From an uncultured Ruminococcus sp. (GTDB lineage Bacteria > Bacillota > Clostridia > Oscillospirales > Ruminococcaceae): a stretch of DNA of 5,381 bases. Numbering within the stretch: the stretch's first letter is position 1; the number at the start of each line of letters is the position of its first letter. This document shows, piece by piece, positions 1 to 5,381 of the stretch. The notes below the pieces were generated by a model, which had not been told where the DNA came from, searched no databases, and saw nothing but the letters and a program-made list of their open reading frames with translations. The stretch spans positions 1-5,381 of the forward strand of contig CAMNAY010000129.1 of assembly GCA_946531975.1 (NCBI GenBank), written 5' to 3'. Made by a program: the position numbers and the translations under genes.

Positions 1-1922
1 AGGTCTTTCCATGTCAGCGAAAGCGAGCGGTTCTGCGTGTCGGCGGTACAGGAAAGCGCACCGCATTTCAGCGCTGTGACCGGCTCCTTCGGCATCAAAG
101 GCACCTGCCCGCAGACGGTTCCGCTTTCGCGCCAGCTCTGCGCCTGCGGCAGAATGACCTGCCCGACTGCAAAACCTTGCAGCGCCGACTGATACGCCGC
201 GGCGTTCTTCGCTCCGCAGAGCAGGACATCGACACGGCGAATGCCGCAGTCTGTGAGATACCGCTGCATGTACTGCGGATTCCGGACCTCTCCGCTGAGA
301 TCGGCACAGACGGTACAGCCCTCCGCGGAAATCACCAGCACGGAATTCTGTGTTTTGCCGAGCGCCGCAACATGCAGTTCGCGGGCATCGCGCACTGTCT
401 CAAATATTCCGACACAGGTGAGCAGCAGCATACACGCGAGCAGACCGCTCAGCAGCCTGCGCGGTTCCGTGTGCATTGCCAGCCCGGTCAGCATCAGCAG
501 CGCACAGATGACCAGCACTGTCCGCAGTGCCGGCGATGTCACCGTCAGATGCGAAAACGGCAGACGCGATGCGGCATCCGCCCAGACACGGGTCAGCCTG
601 CAAAGCCCCGCGGCGGGCGTGAGCAGAAAGCCTGCCAGACCGCCCGTCAGCAGAAATGCAAAGCCAAGATACAGCGCACAGACCGCAAACGGCAGAATCA
701 TCAGATTGCTGAACGGTGCGATCAGCGAGCTTTCGCCGCAGAACAGCACCGACGCCGGAAAAACCGACAGTGCGACTGCTGCCAGCTCCAGCAGATCTGC
801 GCGCAGTCCGCTCCAGCCGGTTCGCTGAACCAGATACGGCGCGGCAACACCGATTCCGAAGACGCCCGACACCGACAGCCAGAAGCTCACCGAACCGATG
901 ACATACGGCGTCAGCACCGTGCAGGCAAACATCGTAATACAGAGCGAACGCAGCGTGTCACCCCTTCGCCCGAACAGCGGCGCCGAGCGCGCAAGCAGCA
1001 GCATGCAGGCGGCACGGTACACTGACGCAGACGCATCCACGAGCAGAATAAACAGCAGCACCGCAGGAATCATCAGCAGAAACTGCCGTTTGCGCGAGAG
1101 ATGCAGCAGCCGGAACACCCAGCCGAGCGCCATGCAGAACAGCACAAGATGCAGACCGGATACCGCCGTGATATGTCCGGCACCCGTCTGATACAGCGCT
1201 TCCGAGGTGTCCGCGCTGAGCATGGACTTATCGCCGAACAGCATCGCACAGAACAGCCCCGCGTCTGCCTCCGGCATTGCCAGCGAGATGCGCTGTGTCA
1301 TGCAGGCACGGTAATCCTGCATCATCCGCCGGAGCGAAAACCCGCGGTCTCTGCGGATTTCCCGTACATCGGCGCGGTAAATGCGGAGATACTGTCCGCG
1401 TCCCGCCTGATATGCTGCGGTGTCATAGCGGTAATCCGAAGCAATCCGCGTCAGCTCCGCAGAAAGCATCACTGTGTCGCCGGTTTTCAGCTCCGGCACC
1501 TCTGCGCCCGCATACCAGTCGATGACCGCGGGAATCCCGTTCAGCCGCGTCGAAAGCGTATAGCGTGCGCGGTCGCCGCCGAGCACTGCGGAGCCGGTCA
1601 CTTTTCCGGTGCATTCCGTCCGCTGCCCGTCCAGCGCACAGAGCGGACGCCGGATCAGACCGTCGTAGACCAGCCACGCGGTCATGCCGAGAACCGCCCC
1701 GCAGATCATGCAGAGCATCTCCTTCCGCCGGCGGCAAAGCATCAGAGCTGCTCCCGCTGCAAGCAGAACGGCGGCACCGGCAGCGCAATGATGCAGAAAA
1801 GCCGACAGCAGACCTGCAATCCAGCTCAGCGTAAACCACTCTGCGCCGAAGATACAGGCTTTGCCGCCGGCTATCTCCTCAGACGGTGCAGTCTTCGGAC
1901 GCACCGCTTCATTCTGTTTCAC
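1..1922 (-). CDS. comEC: ComEC/Rec2-family DNA-uptake channel, 3' end outside window
   Basis: ComEC forms the inner-membrane channel that brings single-stranded DNA into the cytoplasm during natural transformation. The frame stays open for 640 codons and leaves the window at its left edge; family members are usually about 700-800 residues. A hydrophobic amino end (about residues 30-62 and 69-86) is followed by a soluble OB-fold-like (DUF4131-type) segment at about 94-190. The polytopic Competence domain then spans about 222-505, with the family signature GAGHITAVSGLH at 247-258 and ASVYRAA at 299-305. A soluble metallo-beta-lactamase-like tail begins at about 517, but its metal-binding motif is not recognisable. 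The chosen start is GTG at 1922-1920, which overlaps the HIT stop as GTGA and has AGGG 3 bases upstream. No in-frame ATG lies nearby; GTG at 1904 is an alternative. Family assignment is confident. Whether it works in transformation is unknown, as no other com gene is visible. Confidence 0.9.
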   Translation of the reverse strand, partial: MKQNEAVRPKTAPSEEIAGGKACIFGAEWFTLSWIAGLLSAFLHHCAAGAAVLLAAGAALMLCRRRKEMLCMICGAVLGMTAWLVYDGLIRRPLCALDGQRTECTGKVTGSAVLGGDRARYTLSTRLNGIPAVIDWYAGAEVPELKTGDTVMLSAELTRIASDYRYDTAAYQAGRGQYLRIYRADVREIRRDRGFSLRRMMQDYRACMTQRISLAMPEADAGLFCAMLFGDKSMLSADTSEALYQTGAGHITAVSGLHLVLFCMALGWVFRLLHLSRKRQFLLMIPAVLLFILLVDASASVYRAACMLLLARSAPLFGRRGDTLRSLCITMFACTVLTPYVIGSVSFWLSVSGVFGIGVAAPYLVQRTGWSGLRADLLELAAVALSVFPASVLFCGESSLIAPFSNLMILPFAVCALYLGFAFLLTGGLAGFLLTPAAGLCRLTRVWADAASRLPFSHLTVTSPALRTVLVICALLMLTGLAMHTEPRRLLSGLLACMLLLTCVGIFETVRDARELHVAALGKTQNSVLVISAEGCTVCADLSGEVRNPQYMQRYLTDCGIRRVDVLLCGAKNAAAYQSALQGFAVGQVILPQAQSWRESGTVCGQVPLMPKEPVTALKCGALSCTADTQNRSLSLTWKD

Positions 1923-2266
1923 ACACCCTGATCGGCAGACCAGCCCATTTTCTGACCGGCAATCAGATGGAAGTGCAGGTGCGGGACAGTCTGACCGGCA
2001 TCCTCACCGCAGTTGGTGATGACGCGGAAGCCGCTGTCGAGCTTCTGCTCCTGTGCGTATTTTGCAATCGCGGTAAAGATTTTACCGACGACTTCTGCAT
2101 TTTCAGCGTTCACGGCAGATGCGCCGGAAATATGCTGCTTCGGAATGAACAGCACATGAACCGGTGCAATCGGGTTGATGTCCTTGAACGCATAGACGTA
2201 TTCATCCTCATAAACCTTTGTGCTGGGAATCTCTCCCGCGATGATCTTGCAGAACAGGCAGTCCAT
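1919..2266 (-). CDS. hinT: HIT-family (HINT-like) purine nucleotide phosphoramidase/hydrolase
   Basis: This is a small cytosolic histidine-triad protein of 115 residues, the usual HINT length (E. coli HinT is about 119). Family members hydrolyse AMP-lysine, AMP-NH2 and aminoacyl-adenylates. The triad HLHFHLI lies at residues 96-102, with the middle histidine H98 as the expected nucleophile. N85 and GQTV at 91-94 match the phosphate-contacting stretch before the triad. The amino end has C3-x2-C6 which, with H45 and H96, matches the zinc site seen in many bacterial HIT proteins. The tail GQKMGW at 104-109 resembles the HINT carboxy end. ATG at 2266 is preceded by a strong AGGAGG (2280-2275) with 8 bases of spacing. 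The gene lies 120 bases after alaS on the same strand and overlaps comEC by 4 bases, so it is probably cotranscribed with both. The HINT subclass is likely; the physiological substrate is not shown by the sequence. Confidence 0.95.
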   Translation of the reverse strand: MDCLFCKIIAGEIPSTKVYEDEYVYAFKDINPIAPVHVLFIPKQHISGASAVNAENAEVVGKIFTAIAKYAQEQKLDSGFRVITNCGEDAGQTVPHLHFHLIAGQKMGWSADQGV

Positions 2267-2327
2267 AGTAAAATCCTCCTTCTATTCACTCAGTCCGCGC
2301 CCCAAAAACGGGAACTGCGGAGATCCG

Positions 2328-2374
2328 CCGGACAGAACGCCGCAGAACATGAGATGCAGCGTTCTGTCTGCCGG
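2328..2374 (-). repeat. Imperfect inverted repeat (hairpin) between alaS and the HIT gene
   Basis: On the plus strand, GACAGAACGC (2331-2340) and GCGTTCTGTC (2359-2368) are perfect 10-base complementary arms around an 18-base loop. CCG (2328-2330) and CGG (2372-2374) can extend the stem across a 3-base bulge. In the alaS transcript the hairpin would form shortly after the stop codon. It lacks an immediate U-run; the nearest is five U's at about 2304-2308, some 20 bases beyond the stem. It is therefore not a standard intrinsic terminator. It could be a partial terminator, an RNA-processing site or a 3'-end stabiliser that sets alaS expression apart from the downstream genes. Confidence 0.55.
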
Positions 2375-2386
2375 AATACAGTATCC

Positions 2387-5038
2387 TTATTTCAGCATTG
2401 CGCCCGCAATTTCCTTCAGGCTGCTCAGTGCTGCATCGACCTTTGCAGCATCGCCGATGCCTCCCATTGCGTTATCGGGTCTGCCGCCGCCCTTGCCTCC
2501 GGTTGCCGCTGCTGCCTGCTGAATGATCTTGCCGGCATGTGCGCCCTTTGCGACTGCGGATTTCGAGCAGACACAGTAGAAGTTGCCGCCGTTTCCGCTC
2601 ACGCCTGCGAGCAGTGCGATGACATGTTCTTCCTTGTCGCGGATCTGGTCGCCGAGCTTGCGAAGGGTGTCGGGCTTGACGTCCGCGAGCTTTGCGGAGA
2701 CGATCTTGATGCCGTTCAGCTCCTCAGCGCCGGTAAAGAGATCGGCGAGCTGGCTGTTTGCGAGCTTCTGGTTGAGCTGTTCGATCTCGCGGGTCTTGTC
2801 GCGCAGTTCGTTGGAAATTGCTGCGCACTTCTCCGGCAGCTCTGTCGGATTTGCAAGCTTCAGTGCCTTTGCGGCATCTGCGAGGGTCTGCTCGGTCTGT
2901 GCCAGCAGCTTCAGCACATTCGCGCCGGTCACGAGCTCGATTCTGCGGACGCCTGCCGCAACGGAGCTTTCCGATACGATTTTGCACAGTCCGATCTGCG
3001 CGGTGTTGGAGACATGCGTACCGCCACAGAATTCGATCGAGCTGTCGCCGGCGGTGACAACACGGACGACATCGCCGTACTTTTCACCGAACAGCGCCAT
3101 TGCGCCGAGCTTCTTCGCTTCTTCAATCGGCATTTCCTGTGTTGTCACAGGCTGTGCCGCGAGGATTTCTCTGTTGATGATCTGCTCGACCTTTGCCAGC
3201 TCCTCTGCGGACACTGCGGAGAAGTGGGAGAAGTCGAAGCGGCAGCGGGCTGCGTCAACGAGCTGACCTGCCTGATGCACATGATCGCCCAGCACCGAGC
3301 GGAGCGCTGCCTGAAGCAGATGCGCCGAGGTGTGGTTGCGCATGATTGCGCTGCGGCGGTCGGTGTCGATCTTTGCGCTGACGGCATCGCCGACCTTCAG
3401 CGTGCCGAGCTCCAGCGTACCCATATGCAGGAATCTGCCGTCGCCGTCCTTGCGGGTATCGGCAACTGCGAAGGTCACTTCCGCCTCACCCTCTGCATAG
3501 ACAGCGATCTCGCCGGTATCGCCGACCTGACCGCCGCTCTCTGCATAGAACGGGGTGCGGTCGAGCACGACCACGGCATTTTTGCCCTCCTCAAGCGTAT
3601 CAACGGCTTCGCCGTCACTGAGGATTGCGAGAACCTTTGCGCTCTCGGCAGTGCTGGTATAGCCGGTGAATTCGGTCTTGGGCGTGCCCTTGGGCGCGGT
3701 TACATCGCCGCCCCACGAGGTCTTGACCTTCGATGCACGGTCGGCTCTTGCGCGCTGCTTCTGCTCCTCCATGCATGCACGGAAGCCCTCCTCATCGACG
3801 GAAATGCCCTGCTCCTCCGCCATTTCAACGGTGAGGTCGATCGGGAAGCCGTAGGTATCGCTGAGGGTGAAGGCATCCTTTCCTGCGAGAACGGTCTTGC
3901 TCTCCTGCTTCAGCGCCGCGATCATATCGTTCAGGCGGTCTGTGCCGTTGTCGATCGTGCGGGCAAAGCTCTCCTCCTCGTGGCGGATGATGCGGATAAT
4001 GAGCTCCTGCTTCTCCTTCAGTTCAGGATATGCGCCCGCATTCTCGTGAATGACAGTCTCCGCGACCTGATAGAGGAACGGCTCCTTGATGCCGAGCAGT
4101 CTGCCGTGACGCGCCGCTCTGCGGAGCAGACGCTTCAGGACATAGCCTCTGCCGTCGTTTGCCGGGGTGATGCCGTCGCCGACCATGAACACGGTCGAGC
4201 GGATGTGGTCGGTGATGACGCGGAGCGAAACGTCGCTCTTTTCGTCGGTGTGATATTCGATATTTGCAATTTTGCAGATATGCTTCATGATATTCTGCAC
4301 GGTATCGACCTCAAAGAGGTTGTCAACCCCCTGCATGACACAGGCAAGACGCTCAAGTCCCATGCCGGTGTCGATGTTCTTGTTCTTCATCTCGGCATAG
4401 TTGCCCTTGCCGTCGCTGTCGAACTGCGAGAACACGAGGTTCCAGATCTCGATGATACGGTCGCAGTCGCTCGCCTGCTCAAAGCTCTCGAACGGACCGT
4501 AAGCCTCGCCGCGGTCGAAGTGAATCTCGGAGCAGGGACCGCACGGACCTGAGCCGTGCTCCCAGAAGTTGTCGGCTTTGCCGAGGCGGATGATGCGGTC
4601 GTGCGGAATGCCGATCTCCTTTTCCCAGATCTGCTCTGCCTCATCGTCGCTCTCGAAAATGGTGATCCAGAGGCGGTCTGCGGGAATGGCGAGCTTGCCG
4701 GTCAGGAATTCCCACGCCCATGCAATCGCCTCGTGCTTGAAATAATCGCCGAAGGAGAAGTTGCCGAGCATCTCGAAGAAGGTGCCGTGGCGGGCGGTCT
4801 TGCCGACGCGCTCGATATCGGGCGTGCGGATGCACTTCTGGCAGGTCGTCACGCGGACATTGGGCGGAACAGCCTGTCCCAGAAAGAATTTTTTGAGCGG
4901 CGCCATGCCGGAGTTGATGAGCAGCAGGGAGTTGTCGCCCTTCGGGATCAGCGAAGCGCTGTCCATGCGCGTGTGATTCTTGCTTTCAAAGAATGAGAGA
5001 TACTGCTCGCGCAGCTCATTCAGTCCTGTCCATTCCAT
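2387..5038 (-). CDS. alaS: Alanine--tRNA ligase (AlaRS)
   Basis: This cytosolic class II aminoacyl-tRNA synthetase charges tRNA-Ala and hydrolyses mischarged Ser- or Gly-tRNA-Ala. At 883 residues it is full length (the E. coli enzyme is about 876). The aminoacylation core includes the motif 2 region at 83-100 (RHGTFFEMLGNFSFGDYF), GPCGPCSEI at 164-172, and motif 3 at 221-231 (NIDTGMGLERL). The editing domain carries its zinc ligands: HTSAH at 569-573 (H569, H573) and CGGTH at 671-675 (C671, H675). A helical linker at about 710-765 leads to the C-Ala domain, with the glycine-rich GGKGGGRPD at 847-855. No key residue appears to be missing. ATG at 5038 has AAAGGA 11 bases upstream and begins MEWTGLNELR, a normal AlaRS start; the stop is TAA at 2389-2387. 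It is the first gene of a leftward operon and has its own consensus promoter. No T-box leader is present, although T-boxes precede alaS in many Firmicutes. Confidence 0.99.
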   Translation of the reverse strand: MEWTGLNELREQYLSFFESKNHTRMDSASLIPKGDNSLLLINSGMAPLKKFFLGQAVPPNVRVTTCQKCIRTPDIERVGKTARHGTFFEMLGNFSFGDYFKHEAIAWAWEFLTGKLAIPADRLWITIFESDDEAEQIWEKEIGIPHDRIIRLGKADNFWEHGSGPCGPCSEIHFDRGEAYGPFESFEQASDCDRIIEIWNLVFSQFDSDGKGNYAEMKNKNIDTGMGLERLACVMQGVDNLFEVDTVQNIMKHICKIANIEYHTDEKSDVSLRVITDHIRSTVFMVGDGITPANDGRGYVLKRLLRRAARHGRLLGIKEPFLYQVAETVIHENAGAYPELKEKQELIIRIIRHEEESFARTIDNGTDRLNDMIAALKQESKTVLAGKDAFTLSDTYGFPIDLTVEMAEEQGISVDEEGFRACMEEQKQRARADRASKVKTSWGGDVTAPKGTPKTEFTGYTSTAESAKVLAILSDGEAVDTLEEGKNAVVVLDRTPFYAESGGQVGDTGEIAVYAEGEAEVTFAVADTRKDGDGRFLHMGTLELGTLKVGDAVSAKIDTDRRSAIMRNHTSAHLLQAALRSVLGDHVHQAGQLVDAARCRFDFSHFSAVSAEELAKVEQIINREILAAQPVTTQEMPIEEAKKLGAMALFGEKYGDVVRVVTAGDSSIEFCGGTHVSNTAQIGLCKIVSESSVAAGVRRIELVTGANVLKLLAQTEQTLADAAKALKLANPTELPEKCAAISNELRDKTREIEQLNQKLANSQLADLFTGAEELNGIKIVSAKLADVKPDTLRKLGDQIRDKEEHVIALLAGVSGNGGNFYCVCSKSAVAKGAHAGKIIQQAAAATGGKGGGRPDNAMGGIGDAAKVDAALSSLKEIAGAMLK

Positions 5039-5106
5039 GTTCTCAGGATTCCTTTCGTTTTCGGATTATTTTTGATATGCCATTTGCACATAACAATACA
5101 TCTTAC

Positions 5107-5135
5107 AGTATAGCGCTTTTTCGGGGATTTGTCAA
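5107..5135 (-). promoter_or_regulatory. Sigma-A-type promoter for the alaS operon
   Basis: On the minus strand TTGACA (5135-5130) is followed after exactly 17 bases by TATACT (5112-5107). This is a perfect -35 box and a one-mismatch -10 box. Transcription would begin near 5100, giving a leader of about 60 bases before the alaS ATG. That leader is too short for a T-box, and I see no attenuator-like hairpin in it. This is the only strong leftward promoter I see, so it probably drives alaS, the HIT gene and comEC. Confidence 0.85.
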
Positions 5136-5228
5136 GGGATTTTGCTTGATTTGTGCGGGGATGCCTGCCTGCTCCGGCGCTGATTTTGCTCCGATGTTTT
5201 CATTCTGAGATTATTTCATCTGCTCCCA

Positions 5229-5257
5229 TTGCACTTTTCTGCATAATATGGTATAAT
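5229..5257 (+). promoter_or_regulatory. Sigma-A-type promoter for the trmB-like gene
   Basis: TTGCAC (5229-5234) is followed after 17 bases by a perfect TATAAT (5252-5257). Transcription would start at about 5263-5265, giving a short leader of roughly 27 bases that contains the AAAGGA ribosome-binding site. The last base of the -10 box is the first base of an 18-base perfect palindrome, so this promoter may be under repressor control. Confidence 0.85.
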
Positions 5258-5274
5258 GGATGTAATTACATCCA
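5257..5274. promoter_or_regulatory. Perfect 18-bp palindrome over the start site, candidate operator
   Basis: The sequence TGGATGTAATTACATCCA is a perfect inverted repeat of two 9-base arms with no spacer. It begins on the last base of the -10 box, covers the predicted transcription start and ends at the first A of the AAAGGA ribosome-binding site. A dimeric regulator bound here would block initiation. Only about half of it should be transcribed, so an RNA hairpin (7 bp with an AAUU loop) is less likely unless a start site lies further upstream. I do not recognise the regulator. The centre TGTAATTACA is not the TACAnnTGTA core of BlaI/CopY-type sites. The palindrome is seen directly; its operator role is inferred. 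Confidence 0.6.
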
Positions 5275-5290
5275 AAGGACGATTGAAAAC

Positions 5291-5381
5291 ATGAGAATCC
5301 GATTCAAAAAATGGGCAAGACCCGAAATCGCCGCATCGCCGTTCTGCATGGACGACGCAAGAGCCATGCGCGGACACTGGC
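5291..5381 (+). CDS. trmB: Probable tRNA (guanine-N7-)-methyltransferase, amino end only
   Basis: Only the first 30 codons are in the window, reading MRIRFKKWARPEIAASPFCM and then DDARAMRGHW. The pattern MRxRxKxWAxPE, then SPF, then G-x-W about ten residues later matches the amino end of Firmicutes TrmB proteins as I recall them. TrmB uses S-adenosylmethionine to form m7G at position 46 in the variable loop of tRNAs. The SAM-binding Rossmann fold that would prove this lies beyond the right edge. ATG at 5291 has AAAGGA (5274-5279) 11 bases upstream and a consensus promoter about 35 bases further upstream. The gene diverges from alaS, so two tRNA-related genes share one regulatory region. The call rests on a short stretch, so it is probable rather than certain. 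Confidence 0.72.
   Translation, partial: MRIRFKKWARPEIAASPFCMDDARAMRGHW

Larger units (their letters stand above)
5039..5290. other. Divergent alaS / trmB-like intergenic regulatory region
   Basis: This 252-base stretch is noticeably more A+T-rich than the flanking coding DNA. It holds the leftward alaS promoter, the rightward promoter with its palindrome, and both ribosome-binding sites. The roughly 90 bases between the two -35 boxes (5136-5228) show no repeat, promoter or convincing small gene. No T-box motif (AGGGTGGNACCGCG type) occurs on either strand. Confidence 0.8.

Noticed and set aside
1423..1839. Minus-strand frame of 138 codons within comEC.
   Set aside because: It is out of frame with comEC, which is itself open here and carries the recognisable amino-end segments. 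The alternative translation is Arg/Ser/Ala-rich with no motif.
177..1931. Plus-strand open frames at 177-1025 and 1101-1931.
   Set aside because: They are opposite the continuous comEC frame, and their Arg/Gln/His-rich low-complexity translations match no family. They are shadows of comEC codons.
2300..2330. Possible intrinsic terminator after alaS: a short GCGGA/TCCGC stem followed by a run of five U's on the minus strand.
   Set aside because: The stem is only 5 bp with a 2-base loop, which is sterically poor, and the U-run is short and separated from it by about 8 bases. The AGGAGG and start of the next gene follow closely.
1886..4552. Open frame of 888 codons on the plus strand, opposite alaS and the HIT gene.
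   Set aside because: It lies antisense to two certain genes. Its translation is rich in Cys, Leu, Ala and Arg with no recognisable domain, and no ribosome-binding site is evident. Long antisense frames are expected where G/C-ending codons keep stops out of the opposite strand.
4993..5208. Plus-strand frame of 71 codons crossing the alaS start and the intergenic region.
   Set aside because: It begins inside alaS in antisense, runs across the alaS promoter, and has no clear ribosome-binding site or recognisable product.

Overview
The window looks like ordinary chromosomal DNA of a G+C-rich, low-G+C-phylum-type (Firmicutes) bacterium, most likely a clostridial member of the Ruminococcaceae/Oscillospiraceae type. 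That is inferred from the protein sequences, the strong AGGAGG and AAAGGA ribosome-binding sites, and the consensus sigma-A promoters. It cannot be fixed to a genus from the sequence alone. Coding DNA is visibly G+C-rich with G/C-ending codons. The one substantial intergenic region (5039-5290) is clearly more A+T-rich.

Three genes run leftward on the minus strand as an apparent operon: alaS (2387-5038), a small HIT/HINT-family nucleotide hydrolase gene (1919-2266), and a ComEC/Rec2-type DNA-uptake channel gene (1-1922, running off the left edge). The HIT stop and the proposed comEC GTG start overlap by 4 bases (GTGA). The 120-base gap between alaS and the HIT gene holds an imperfect inverted repeat. 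A fourth gene starts at 5291 on the plus strand and runs off the right edge. Its first 30 codons resemble the amino end of TrmB, the tRNA m7G46 methyltransferase.

The divergent 252-base region between alaS and the trmB-like gene contains two good promoters, one for each direction (TTGACA-17-TATACT leftward, TTGCAC-17-TATAAT rightward). It also contains a perfect 18-base palindrome over the predicted rightward transcription start, which is a candidate operator.

Functionally, the window combines tRNA charging (AlaRS), possible clean-up of adenylylated by-products (HIT protein), tRNA modification (TrmB-like) and DNA uptake (ComEC). I see no mobile element, CRISPR array, tRNA or rRNA gene, or T-box riboswitch. 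The observation most worth following up is that the carboxy-terminal metallo-beta-lactamase-like region of this ComEC appears to have lost its metal-binding HxHxDH motif. I found no convincing evidence of a wholly new system.
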